Part shown: piece after piece, positions 25,676-34,437 of the stretch
Layout: every line of letters starts with the position of its first letter
Numbering within the stretch: position 1 is the first letter of the stretch
Source of the DNA: 43-108 sp001915545
GTDB taxonomy: Bacteria; Bacteroidota; Bacteroidia; Bacteroidales; Bacteroidaceae
Direction of reading: 5' to 3'
Assembly: GCA_902491215.1 (NCBI GenBank)
Contig: CABUGV010000001.1
Coordinates: 124,001-188,000, forward strand
DNA: 64,000 bases
The notes under the pieces: generated by a model
Told to the model about the DNA's origin: nothing
Database searches by the model: none
The model's input: only the letters and a program-made list of their open reading frames with translations
Made by a program: the position numbers and the translations under genes

Positions 25676-27534
25676 TTGATTCCCAATTTAGCGTTATACT
25701 CCTTCAATGTCTCCAGCTGATTGACCTTAACGTGTATGAAGTTCTCTATGCCTGCAGCCTTCAGTTCGTCAGAGCAAGCCGGTGCACCGGCAACAACAAA
25801 CATAGCTCTGCCGTTGAGAGCCTTGAATGCAGGAATAGCATATTCAGCATACTCGTCGTCGCTTGAACATATAACAACAATGTCAGCATTTGCCTTCACA
25901 GCAGCTTCTACACCCTCTTCCACTGTTGGGAATCCGAGATTGTCGATTACCTTATAACCGGCGCATGCAAGGAAGTTGCAAGAGAACTGTGCCCTAGCCT
26001 GACGCATTGCAAGATTTCCGATTGTAAGCATGAATGCCACCGGCTGCTTGCCACTGTTCTCAGTCTGCAGACGAAGTGCTTCGAATTCGCTTGCCATACG
26101 GTCCTTGTTGAGTGCAGTGATAGACGCCTCACCCTCATGGTGACCGCATCCGCACTTGCATCCGCATGTTGGAGCCTTTCCGTCGGCCTTCTCGTTGAAG
26201 TTAGGGAACTGATTTGTTCCAAGCATGAATTCACGACGCTTTGCGGCATTGGCATGTCTCTCTGCGTTGACAGCATTGACAGCCTCCTGAATCTTACCTT
26301 CCAAAGCCATAGCAAGGAATCCGCCGTTGTTTTCCACATCGAGGAACAGTTTCCATGCCTCGCGTGCGATAGCATCAGTCAGATGCTCAACGTAGTACGA
26401 ACCGCCGGCTACGTCGACAATCTTGTCGAAGTGAGCCTCTTCCTTCAAGAGAAGCTGCTGGTTGCGTGCAAGACGCTCAGAGAATTCATCTGGAGTTTCA
26501 TAAGGCTTGTCAAACGGAGTAACAACGATTGACTCCACGTTTGCAAGAGCTGCCGACATGGCTTCTGTCTGCGAACGGAGCAGGTTCACGTAGCTGTCAT
26601 ACATGGTCTGATTGTACTCTGTAGTTACAGCATTCACATACATCTTGCATGCGCAGTCGCACTTAGGACCATACTGCTTTACGATGTTTGCCCAAAGCAG
26701 ACGTCCTGCACGGAACTTGGCAATCTCCATGAAGTAGTTTTCAGAAACACCCATGTTGAATTTGATGCTCTTTGCTGCTGTATCCGGATCGATGCCTGCA
26801 TCAACCATGTGCTGCATGTATTCATTACCCCATGCAAGAGCATATCCCAATTCCTGATAGATATATGCACCGGCATTGTTGAGCTGCATGCTGTTCACGT
26901 TTACGCATCTGTACTGCGGAAGATCTGCAAGAGCCTCAACCAGTGGTTTGAGATTCTCGAGAACGCGCGAAACATCTTTGCCCTTTACAAGAATCTTCTC
27001 AATAGGGTCAAAGTTGACAGAACCTACCATCTTCGACATGTCCTTGCCGCTCTTGCGGAAGTATGAAACCAGACTGTTGGCAAGTTCAACGCTGTGGCAC
27101 TGGCATGTCTGGAAGTTCAGTTCAACACATTCAGGGCAGATGCCGTCGAGAAGCTTTGCAATGTCAGCCTCGCTTACCTTGTCGGAAGGAAGACGGAATC
27201 CAAGCGAATCGATACCCTTGTTGAGGATGTCGAGAGCCTTTGCGTTTGCTTCTGCAATATCGTCAACAACAATATCCTGACGAACGTACCACAAGTTGTT
27301 GTCCTTCTTGTTGCCGCGAACAAACGGATATTCGCCAGGGAGCGAATCAACAGCCTTCAAATCCTTAAGATCTTCTCTGCGATAGAAAGGCTGAACCTTA
27401 AATCCTTCATTGGTTCTCCAAACCAATTTCTTCTCAAAGTCGGCACCCTTAAGGTCCACCTGGATCTTATCGAGCCACTCCTGTGTGGTCGGTGATGCGA
27501 ACTCTGAGAAAAGTTTTTCTCTACTATTTGCCAT
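25672..27534 (-). CDS. mutA: Methylmalonyl-CoA mutase, small subunit, with a Cys/His cluster
   Basis: A 620-residue non-catalytic partner of MutB. It keeps the mutase barrel fold (FKVQPFYRREDLKDLKAVDSLPGEYPFVRG; NYFMEIAKFRAGRLLWANIVKQYG) and a C-terminal B12-like domain that lacks the DxHxxG motif, as expected for the small subunit. Unusual is a short insert between the two domains with CGCKCGCGHH: four Cys at 457, 459, 461, 463 and His 465 and 466. This looks able to bind a metal or be redox active, and no role for it is known to me. It is first in the operon; a TAACTTTG -7 element lies at 27583-27590 on the minus strand. Confidence 0.95.
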   Translation of the reverse strand: MANSREKLFSEFASPTTQEWLDKIQVDLKGADFEKKLVWRTNEGFKVQPFYRREDLKDLKAVDSLPGEYPFVRGNKKDNNLWYVRQDIVVDDIAEANAKALDILNKGIDSLGFRLPSDKVSEADIAKLLDGICPECVELNFQTCQCHSVELANSLVSYFRKSGKDMSKMVGSVNFDPIEKILVKGKDVSRVLENLKPLVEALADLPQYRCVNVNSMQLNNAGAYIYQELGYALAWGNEYMQHMVDAGIDPDTAAKSIKFNMGVSENYFMEIAKFRAGRLLWANIVKQYGPKCDCACKMYVNAVTTEYNQTMYDSYVNLLRSQTEAMSAALANVESIVVTPFDKPYETPDEFSERLARNQQLLLKEEAHFDKIVDVAGGSYYVEHLTDAIAREAWKLFLDVENNGGFLAMALEGKIQEAVNAVNAERHANAAKRREFMLGTNQFPNFNEKADGKAPTCGCKCGCGHHEGEASITALNKDRMASEFEALRLQTENSGKQPVAFMLTIGNLAMRQARAQFSCNFLACAGYKVIDNLGFPTVEEGVEAAVKANADIVVICSSDDEYAEYAIPAFKALNGRAMFVVAGAPACSDELKAAGIENFIHVKVNQLETLKEYNAKLGIK

Positions 27535-27582
27535 TGTCTATATTTAAAAGTTCTACATTATATAAGTATATGTTCTTAAAGG

Positions 27583-27590
27583 CAAAGTTA
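27583..27590 (-). promoter_or_regulatory. -7 element for mutA-mutB
   Basis: CAAAGTTA on the plus strand reads TAACTTTG on the minus strand, 48 bases before the mutA start. No clear -33 TTTG. Confidence 0.5.
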
Positions 27591-27711
27591 AGATTTTAAT
27601 GCAATATTAGCCACTACTGTCATGTCTTTTTTAGCTGTATTGCAGGCAGAAACGACAAAAAGCACATTTAAGGCACCAATATAATATGCCTGCCGTAGTG
27701 CAACGACATTT

Positions 27712-27777
27712 GCGAGCGCCCGAAAAAACACCTGCGAGTGCTCGAAAACCAAATTCCGAGCGCCCGTAATATCCGTT
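27712..27777 (+). repeat. Array B: GC-rich 10-bp cores at 22-bp spacing
   Basis: Three cores start at 27713 (CGAGCGCCCG), 27735 (CGAGTGCTCG) and 27757 (CGAGCGCCCG), exactly 22 bases apart. The spacers are A-rich. It sits between divergent mutA and the AspT-type exchanger, about 60 bases before the exchanger's -7 element. It is the most regular of the three arrays in this window. The rest of the 27535-27891 gap holds only promoters. Confidence 0.8.
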
Positions 27778-27838
27778 ATGGGCATCAAATTGGCAAATAT
27801 TTGACATACATGTATATAATAATTTGGAAAATAAGCCG

Positions 27839-27846
27839 TAACTTTG
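27839..27846 (+). promoter_or_regulatory. -7 element for the AspT-type exchanger
   Basis: TAACTTTG, 46 bases before the ATG at 27892; no TTTG at the right -33 spacing. Confidence 0.5.
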
Positions 27847-27891
27847 CAGGCCGTTAAGAAAACGGCAATAAAAAATCAATGGGTTATATTT

Positions 27892-29604
27892 ATGGAATGG
27901 TTATACAATCTATTTACCGACGGAAGCACAGTGGCACATATAGTGTTGCTTTACTCAATGGTCATATCGGCCGGCGTGCTTCTTGGAAAACTTAAATTCG
28001 GAGGTGTATCCCTGGGAGTTACATTTGTGCTGTTCGTGGGAATCCTAGCAGGACACCTGCTCAACAACAACGGAATCACGGAAAACACACAAATCATCAA
28101 TTTTGTCCAGGATTTCGGACTTATTCTGTTTGTCTATTCTATCGGTCTTCAGGTAGGACCATCGTTCTTCACATCCTTCAAGCAGGGAGGAATCAAGATG
28201 AACATAATAGCGGCAGGAATAATTTTCCTGAACATAGCCGTGATGCTGGCAATTTACTATGGATTCATGGACACCAGCAATCCGACAACTCTTCCTATGA
28301 TGGTGGGCGTTCTCTGCGGAGCAGTTACCAACACACCAGGTCTCGGTGCGGCCAATGCGGCACTCGAGCAGATATCTGCACAGCATCCAGACTACTTCAA
28401 CGGAAGCATACCTGAAATTGCCAACGGATACGCATGTGCATATCCTCTCGGAGTTATCGGAATTATCGGTTCTATCATAATAATCCGATACATTTTCAAG
28501 GTAAACATGAAGAAGGAAGAGGCTGACTTCAACGAACAGAACGGCAACAATGCAGCTATGAAGCCTCATCTCATGCATCTGGAAGTGATGAATCCGGCTC
28601 TTGACGGCAAGACAATACTTCAGGTAAGAAAGTATCTGGGACGCAACTTCGTATGTTCCAGAAGCTTGCACAACGGACACGTGACACTCCCGAATAAAGA
28701 CACAAAGCTCTTCATCGGCGACCAGCTCTACATTGTCTGTGCTGAGGAAGATGCAGATGCCATCATAACATTCATCGGTAAGACTGTCACTGTCGACTGG
28801 GATCATCAGGACGTGCCGATGTCGTCAAAAAAGATCTTGGTTACCAAAGACAAGGTCAACGGAAAAACTCTCGGAAGCCTTCACCCGAGCAGTATGTACG
28901 GTGTAAACGTCACACGCCTTTTCCGCTCAGGAATTGAAGTCTTTGCACATCCAAATGTACATCTTCAAGTTGGTGACCGCCTCGCAGTTGTAGGACCGGA
29001 AGATGCAGTAAACCGATTTGCCGACAAACTTGGCAACCAGCAGAACAGACTTGACAAACCGAACCTGCTCACCATATTCTTCGGAATTCTGGTAGGTATT
29101 ATCTTCGGAAGCCTCCCATTCAGCATTCCAGGAATGTCAATGCCGGTCAAGCTCGGACTTGCAGGCGGACCGCTCGTGATTGCAATCCTCGTAGGCCGAT
29201 TCGGATTCAAGCTCAAATTGGTGGCATATACCACAAACAGCGCCAGCCTTATGATCCGCGATATCGGTCTTGTACTCTTCCTTGCAAGCGTCGGCATCAA
29301 AGCAGGTGGAAACTTCCTTGAGACTGTAGCAAACGGCGGACTCATGTATGTATGGTACGGATTCCTTATAACCTTCATACCTCTGATTGTAATGGGTGTG
29401 ATTGCAAGAATATTCTACAAGGAAAACTACCTTCTGCTCATAGGTATAATCTCTGGTGCTACAACAGACCCACCAGCATTGGCATATTCAACTGCATCCG
29501 TAGGAAACGACATTCCGTCTGTGGGATATTCGACTGTATACCCGCTCTCAATGTTCCTGCGAATCATAACAGCTCAGATTCTCATACTCCTGATCTGTTC
29601 ATAA
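27892..29604 (+). CDS. Aspartate:alanine exchanger family transporter with TrkA-C domains
   Basis: About 570 residues. It has two hydrophobic halves (roughly residues 1-200 and 400-570), each with the AspT/YidE pattern (GVLCGAVTNTPGLGAANAALE in the first, GIISGATTDPPALAYSTASVG in the second). Between them lie two RCK_C/TrkA-C regulatory domains (about 225-385). The family includes an aspartate:alanine antiporter and succinate-linked exchangers; the actual substrate here is not known. Its place beside the methylmalonyl-CoA mutase operon could hint at dicarboxylate flux, but that is inference. The start at 27892 is the first ATG with a suitable leader. A hairpin follows at 29683-29733. Confidence 0.9.
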   Translation: MEWLYNLFTDGSTVAHIVLLYSMVISAGVLLGKLKFGGVSLGVTFVLFVGILAGHLLNNNGITENTQIINFVQDFGLILFVYSIGLQVGPSFFTSFKQGGIKMNIIAAGIIFLNIAVMLAIYYGFMDTSNPTTLPMMVGVLCGAVTNTPGLGAANAALEQISAQHPDYFNGSIPEIANGYACAYPLGVIGIIGSIIIIRYIFKVNMKKEEADFNEQNGNNAAMKPHLMHLEVMNPALDGKTILQVRKYLGRNFVCSRSLHNGHVTLPNKDTKLFIGDQLYIVCAEEDADAIITFIGKTVTVDWDHQDVPMSSKKILVTKDKVNGKTLGSLHPSSMYGVNVTRLFRSGIEVFAHPNVHLQVGDRLAVVGPEDAVNRFADKLGNQQNRLDKPNLLTIFFGILVGIIFGSLPFSIPGMSMPVKLGLAGGPLVIAILVGRFGFKLKLVAYTTNSASLMIRDIGLVLFLASVGIKAGGNFLETVANGGLMYVWYGFLITFIPLIVMGVIARIFYKENYLLLIGIISGATTDPPALAYSTASVGNDIPSVGYSTVYPLSMFLRIITAQILILLICS

Positions 29605-29682
29605 CACAAAAAGAATGCATAAAGTGCCGTTTCCTGAAAATTTAAAGAATAAGGAACAAGGCAATACACTTACAGCATAAAC

Positions 29683-29733
29683 ATGCAGAAAGAAGCCAAC
29701 CGCGAAAACACGCAGATTGACTTCTTTCTGCAT
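29683..29733 (+). terminator. Hairpin after the AspT-type exchanger
   Basis: A 13-bp perfect stem (ATGCAGAAAGAAG and its complement) around a long loop, followed by a weak T-rich stretch. Confidence 0.65.
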
Positions 29734-29780
29734 TATTGATAAACGGGTGCACATGCACCGAAAAATTATAGAACACAATA

Positions 29781-30494
29781 ATGGAAGGAATCATCAATAC
29801 AGTAGAGAAACTGCTGAGTTCCAACATGTATCCGGAACTTTCAGCCTTGCTTATAGGACTGGCGGTAGCTCTTAATCCATGTCAGCTGGCAATAAATATA
29901 TCCGCACTTACATACATCAGCAAAGACAACGCAGATGGAAAGACATTGGTAAGCAAAGGCATCATATATGCTGCAGGAAGAACCGTGACATATATAGCAA
30001 TGGCATGGATACTGTTGATGGTACTTAAAATGTCAGAATTCGGCATAAGTCTCACACAAAGCATATTGAGCAAGGCCGAAATCATACTTCCTCCAGTTCT
30101 TATTGCAGTAGGCATTTTCCTCATTTTCCGCGCCCTGCATACACACAAGCACAGCGATGAATGCCATAATTGCGGAAACATCATCCGAAGCAGCGGTTCC
30201 AGAGGAACGTTTGTGCTAGGGATGATGCTAGCATTGGCCTTCTGTCCGGAAAGCGGTCTGTTCTATTTCGGAATGATGCTGCCTCTGTCTGCAGCTTCAG
30301 AAAACAGCTGGCTGATACCTGTGTGCTTTGCCGTTGCAGCATCTGTTCCGGTAATGATACTGTCAGTTCTCATATCGGGGGCTATGTCTAAGGCACGCTC
30401 ATTTGAAAACCGTTTCAAACACTTCCAGCAATGGCTAAACGGTATCGTCGGAGTGATATTTATCGTGATTGCAGTTCTGATTCTGTCTGAATGA
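29781..30494 (+). CDS. CcdA/ArsG-like membrane permease
   Basis: A 237-residue protein with about six membrane helices. NPCQLAINISALTYIS and LALAFCPESGLFYFGMMLPLS, with Cys/Pro inside helices, place it among the small cytochrome c biogenesis (CcdA)-like permeases that annotation pipelines call ArsG-family. A His/Cys-containing loop (THKHSDECHNCGN, about residues 119-131) could bind a metal. No arsenic genes or redox partner (thioredoxin-like) lie beside it, so either electron transfer across the membrane or metal efflux is possible. It is convergent with the GNAT gene. Confidence 0.72.
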   Translation: MEGIINTVEKLLSSNMYPELSALLIGLAVALNPCQLAINISALTYISKDNADGKTLVSKGIIYAAGRTVTYIAMAWILLMVLKMSEFGISLTQSILSKAEIILPPVLIAVGIFLIFRALHTHKHSDECHNCGNIIRSSGSRGTFVLGMMLALAFCPESGLFYFGMMLPLSAASENSWLIPVCFAVAASVPVMILSVLISGAMSKARSFENRFKHFQQWLNGIVGVIFIVIAVLILSE

Positions 30495-30513
30495 CATCAT
30501 CAGATCTTACAAC

Positions 30514-31539
30514 TTAGGCATTGCATGTATACATGTGCGTTGCATAAGGAGTACCTCCAAGGTCCAGCTTATACTTTTCATCGCCTCTTGACAAATCTAT
30601 CACCCTAATGCTGGTTTCCTCAATAAGACGTTTCATTGTTTCCAATATCATCACATATCCAGGAGAATAGAAACCGTAGTCTGAATCTATGGCCAAACGA
30701 GGAACAACAACACGATGTGCCTGTTTATCCACAAATCCGCTCATGAAACTTACAGCCTTTCCATTTAAATACAAAACAGAATGGAAAGAATTGCCGTCAT
30801 TTCTCAACGATACGGAATCGTGCAATATACGTCTGTACTTCATTCTTATAACAAAATCCAACGGCAAATGCATAAGGTTCTTGTGCTTGGAATATTTCAG
30901 TTTCTGTCTTCTGATATAAATATTCATTATATCTCTACCAACCTGATTATCCATAATGTTGGTTCCGATATACACTTTAAGTTCATACGCCATAGAGTCA
31001 CGCTTCATACGGTTGTATGCTGTACGTATGTTCTGACGTACAGAAGAGGATAAGCCCTTGACATGTGCCTCAACATCATCGCCGTAGCAAATCTTCACAC
31101 ACGGAGTTTCGCGTACTGACGAAATATATCCAAGTTCACTCAATATTTTCGTCAGGCAACTGTTCGCAAAGATACGTCTGAACATGATTTTTTCTCCAAG
31201 CTTCTCCATGAACAGTGAAACACACTTTTTACGTACTTCGTAAGAAGCTTCAGGCGCAAAAAGAAAGTCAGCTTCACCGCATCCTCTTACATCACCAAGC
31301 ATCTTATAAGCTCTAGTGCAGACATTGCGCTTAAGCGGAGCTATCATCAATATTTCACCGTTCTCGTTTTCCACCGTTGCAATTACAGCATTGTAACGCC
31401 AGACAAAAAAGCGTATCTGCCTGTATATCGACTTCATGTAGTCAAAATACAAGAAAGGAGAAAACGACGATTTCATTTCCCATTCTCTCCATGTTCGCTC
31501 AATCTGCTCAGACAGACGCGAACAAAACTTTACCACCAT
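30514..31539 (-). CDS. GNAT/FemAB-like acetyltransferase
   Basis: About 341 residues from the ATG at 31539 (MVVKFCSRL), which is preceded by a purine-rich AGTAGAGGG; an upstream GTG at 31572 would lie inside the terminator of rfbB. The fold matches the BioF2/FemAB-like acyltransferases in the GNAT superfamily: WREWEMKSSFSPFLYFDY at the N-terminus and FHSVLYLNGKAVSFMSGFVDKQAHRVVVPRLAIDSDYGFYSPGYVMI at the acetyl-CoA region, ending with IRVIDLSRGDEKYKLDLGG. It may modify envelope polysaccharide or a lipid, in line with the dTDP-sugar gene next to it. The substrate is not known. Confidence 0.78.
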   Translation of the reverse strand: MVVKFCSRLSEQIERTWREWEMKSSFSPFLYFDYMKSIYRQIRFFVWRYNAVIATVENENGEILMIAPLKRNVCTRAYKMLGDVRGCGEADFLFAPEASYEVRKKCVSLFMEKLGEKIMFRRIFANSCLTKILSELGYISSVRETPCVKICYGDDVEAHVKGLSSSVRQNIRTAYNRMKRDSMAYELKVYIGTNIMDNQVGRDIMNIYIRRQKLKYSKHKNLMHLPLDFVIRMKYRRILHDSVSLRNDGNSFHSVLYLNGKAVSFMSGFVDKQAHRVVVPRLAIDSDYGFYSPGYVMILETMKRLIEETSIRVIDLSRGDEKYKLDLGGTPYATHMYTCNA

Positions 31540-31573
31540 CCCTCTACTTTTTAAATATGTTGTAATAAGCACT

Positions 31574-31620
31574 AAAAAAGCCGTTGGAAAAGCCTCAGTC
31601 AGCGACTTTTCACAAACGGC
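31574..31620 (-). terminator. Intrinsic terminator of rfbB
   Basis: Minus strand: a stem with outer GCCGTT / AACGGC and inner GAAAAG / CTTTTC pairs, followed by T6. It lies between rfbB and the GNAT gene. Confidence 0.85.
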
Positions 31621-31649
31621 ATAAAAGAATTATTTATCTAAAGACAAAT

Positions 31650-32789
31650 TTATTTGCCTCCGTACATTTCTTCATAGTATTTCTGATAATCGCCACTGGT
31701 AACGTCTGATATCCAATCCTGATTTTCCAGGTTCCATCTGATAGTCTTTACAATACCGACCTCAAACGATGTTTCAGGACTCCATCCCAACTCTGTACTG
31801 ATTTTTGTAGGATCAATAGCATAACGTAGATCATGTCCCAAGCGATCCTTTACAAATGTTATCAGATCATCGTTGATCCAACTTATATCAAGATCACCAT
31901 CTGGACCAACAACTTTCTTTTTCAACACAGCTCTATAAGCAGGATTCTTCTCCATGAGATCGTGTATTGTCTTTATTGTCAATTTAACAATCTCCAGATT
32001 GGTCTTTTCGTTGTGACCGCCTACATTGTATATCTCACCGGCACGTCCTTTGTTGATTACCATGTCAATAGCCTTGCAGTGATCTTCAACATAGAGCCAA
32101 TCTCTGACGTTTGAGCCATCGCCATAAACAGGAATTCTTCTTCCCTCAAGCACATTGTTTATAATCAAAGGAATAAGTTTTTCCGGGAAATGGTACGGTC
32201 CATAATTATTGCTGCATCTGGTAATGCTTATCGGCATCTTATATGTATCGCGATAAGCCATGACAATCATATCTGCACTTGCCTTAGAAGCACTGTAAGG
32301 ACTGTGAGGACATATTGGAGTATCTTCAGTAAAGTAACCGTCGTGTCCGAGCGTGCCGTAAACTTCGTCTGTAGAAACCTGATGGAATCTCACATCGGTA
32401 CGCCATGTTGGATATCCACAAGAGTCCTTACCAGTTGTCCATGCTCTGCACGCTGCAGCCAAAAGGTTTTGCGTACCAAGGATATTTGTTTGGAGGAAAA
32501 GCTGCGGATTCTCAATACTGCGGTCAACATGGCTCTCTGCTGCAAAATTGACTACGCAATCAAATTTGTAATCCATGAACAGCTGATTCACCAGTCCTTC
32601 GTCACAAATGTTTCCGCGCACAAAAAAGCATCTTTCCGAATCTATATCAGCAGACACAGTCTTAAGATTGCCGGCATAAGTCAATGCATCCAAAATGACA
32701 ATCTTAATGTCATCATGCTTGCCCAACATGTATTTAACAAAATTAGCCCCAATAAAACCGGCTGCTCCGGTTACTAAATATGTTTTCAT
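31650..32789 (-). CDS. rfbB: dTDP-glucose 4,6-dehydratase
   Basis: A 379-residue extended short-chain dehydrogenase that converts dTDP-D-glucose to dTDP-4-keto-6-deoxyglucose, early in dTDP-rhamnose and related deoxysugar synthesis. The NAD-binding GAAGFIG is at 8-14, STDEVYG gives the catalytic Thr/Asp/Glu, and YSASKAS gives the catalytic Tyr/Lys. RCSNNYGPYHFPEKLIPLIINN is a strong family signature. The other rhamnose genes (rfbA, C, D) are not adjacent, which is common in Bacteroidales. A minus-strand TATATTTG lies at 32815-32822. Confidence 0.96.
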   Translation of the reverse strand: MKTYLVTGAAGFIGANFVKYMLGKHDDIKIVILDALTYAGNLKTVSADIDSERCFFVRGNICDEGLVNQLFMDYKFDCVVNFAAESHVDRSIENPQLFLQTNILGTQNLLAAACRAWTTGKDSCGYPTWRTDVRFHQVSTDEVYGTLGHDGYFTEDTPICPHSPYSASKASADMIVMAYRDTYKMPISITRCSNNYGPYHFPEKLIPLIINNVLEGRRIPVYGDGSNVRDWLYVEDHCKAIDMVINKGRAGEIYNVGGHNEKTNLEIVKLTIKTIHDLMEKNPAYRAVLKKKVVGPDGDLDISWINDDLITFVKDRLGHDLRYAIDPTKISTELGWSPETSFEVGIVKTIRWNLENQDWISDVTSGDYQKYYEEMYGGK

Positions 32790-33148
32790 ACGGTTTCTAT
32801 ATTTTTATTTGATACAAATATACGAAAAAAAGGCAAGTACGTGAGAAAATAGACAAAATATAGATGCAAAAAGCTCCTATTGCCAATATACACATCATAG
32901 CCACTAAACAGCCAATATGAAAATCTAGAAGTGAAAGTAAAATATGATATATATTACAATATGTTCCAAGAAGAAAAGCACCACGACCATACCACTGAGA
33001 ATCAACGCCATACACACGAGCACACTTATATTTTGAAAGAAATTTACAAAAAATCAATTTCGACATAGGGGTATTTTACAATATGAGCGTTAGTCAAGTA
33101 AAAGAACAAGAAATCAGAGAATAACAAAAAGATATGTTTAATTAAAAA
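32790..33148. other. Gap between rfbB and the outer-membrane protein
   Basis: It contains the rfbB -7 element (TATATTTG on the minus strand, 32815-32822). A minus-strand frame of 89 codons (32797-33066) encodes a Cys- and Phe-rich sequence with two hydrophobic stretches, but it would overlie that promoter and resembles nothing recognised; it is probably not a gene. No clear promoter for the gene at 33149 was found. Confidence 0.4.
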
Positions 33149-33787
33149 ATGAAAGTTATGAAAAAAAGATTTATCACATTATCTTTGTGTGTATTGGCAA
33201 GCGTTGGTATAGCAAGTGCTCAGAACAGCAAAATGAATTCATCGGATGGAGGCAGCAAACATGAAATCCGACTTTCGGTAAGCGACGGTCTGACACTGAC
33301 ATCAGTAGACATTCTCGGTATGGGACTGGCAGATGCTACTCTTGGAAGCAAGAGAACAGACGAAAAGGCCAGCATAATATATGGTCTAGGTTATCGATAT
33401 GCCATCAACCGCTTCAGAGTGGGAGCAGATCTCGGATTTGCACATACAAGCAGCAAGCTTGCACTCAAAGGAGAAAAAGCACCATCGATCAAAGAAAAGG
33501 AACTTAACTTTCTCATTTTGCCTACTGCAGACTTCGTATATCTGAAAAAAGGCTTGGTAGAGCTTTACGGTTCAGCATCTGCAGGTGTGAATCTGGTAAG
33601 ACACAGTGAAGAAGGTTTGACAGAAGCAGGAAAAGAAGCAGCAAAAAAGGCTGTCCTCACAACAAAATTTGCTTATCAGGTTAATCCTATAGCTATCAGA
33701 ATCGGCAACGACCATATCGGCGGATTTGTTGAAGGAGGTTTCGGATACAAAGGTTTCGTAACAGCCGGACTCAGCTTCAGATTCTGA
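33149..33787 (+). CDS. Exported protein, probable outer-membrane beta-barrel
   Basis: A 212-residue protein with signal peptide MKVMKKRFITLSLCVLASVGIASAQ; the second ATG at 33158 is equally possible. The mature part alternates hydrophobic residues in strand-like segments (GLGYRYAINRFRVGADLGFAH, LVELYGSASAGVNLV, GGFVEGGFGYKGFVTAGLSFRF) and ends in Phe, as outer-membrane barrels do. It likely has eight or so strands. Function is unknown. It lies upstream of the decayed sigma/FecR/TonB locus in the same direction. Confidence 0.72.
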   Translation: MKVMKKRFITLSLCVLASVGIASAQNSKMNSSDGGSKHEIRLSVSDGLTLTSVDILGMGLADATLGSKRTDEKASIIYGLGYRYAINRFRVGADLGFAHTSSKLALKGEKAPSIKEKELNFLILPTADFVYLKKGLVELYGSASAGVNLVRHSEEGLTEAGKEAAKKAVLTTKFAYQVNPIAIRIGNDHIGGFVEGGFGYKGFVTAGLSFRF

Positions 33788-33872
33788 CGCCATCACAACG
33801 AGAGCTCTATAAAATACCGCCAGCAAGTCAACAGCAATATTGCAGCTATCAATTACAACCAGGCCAGAGCCT

Positions 33873-34436
33873 ATGGAAACTGACAGAAAAAAAGATCTTT
33901 AAGGAACGTTTTCAGGAACATTATTCCAGACTGTGCAGCATAGCATACAGAGCTATGTTGCCATTCTGGAAGATTCTGAAGACATCGTTCAGGAATTGTT
34001 TGTTAGCCTATGGAACAACGAAAAAGACTTGTTGCCCGAAAAGGAATTTGCAGCCTATGCGACTACAGCTGTAAAAAACAGATGCATATCATATCTTAGG
34101 CAGAAGAAAAACCTGGTATGCTCGATAGAAGATTTTCCAAATGCAGCAAGTTCTGCTCCGGCCGACGATGACGACGAAAATGTCATACATACAAGAAAAA
34201 AACTGAACGAAGCACTGAAAACATTACCACCGAAATGCAGAAGTGTATTCTTGTTATCAAAAGCTAAAGGACTGAAATACAGAGAAATTGCAGAAAAGAT
34301 GGAAATATCCGAGAAGACTGTTGAAAACCAGATGACAAAGGCCATCAAGATGCTGCGTACATATCTGGCATCAGAAAAACATGTTCTTGCGACAATAATA
34401 GTCATTGTAGTATCAATAATTGTAAACAATCTGTAA
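33873..34436 (+). pseudogene. ECF sigma factor gene with two frameshifts
   Basis: An extracytoplasmic-function sigma-70 factor gene. From ATG 33873 the frame reads METDRKKDL and stops at 33900-33902. If one A is removed from the A7 run at about 33887-33893, it continues METDRKKIFKERFQEHYSRLCSIAYR, the classical sigma region 2 start. A second shift near 33950-33955 (one base lost or two gained) restores YVAILEDSEDIVQELFVSLW to the end. From there region 2 and region 4 (LPPKCRSVFLLSKAKGLKYREIAEKMEISEKTVENQMTKA) are intact. A GTG at 33933 could start a shortened protein lacking the first helix of region 2, so partial function is not excluded. The stop lies one base before the fecR ATG. Confidence 0.8.
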
Positions 34437-34437
34437 A

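Noticed and set aside
23513..27534. Complete propanoyl-CoA operon
   Set aside because: Only the two mutase subunits are present; no epimerase or decarboxylase gene lies next to them, and meaB is 31 kb away.
27712..27777. CRISPR-like reading of the 22-bp arrays
   Set aside because: Repeats are only 10 bp and imperfect, spacers are 12 bp and AT-rich, only three units exist, and no cas genes are near.
32797..33066. Minus-strand 89-codon ORF with two hydrophobic stretches next to rfbB
   Set aside because: It would overlie the rfbB promoter, is unusually rich in Cys and Phe, and matches no family I know; most likely a chance frame in AT-rich DNA.
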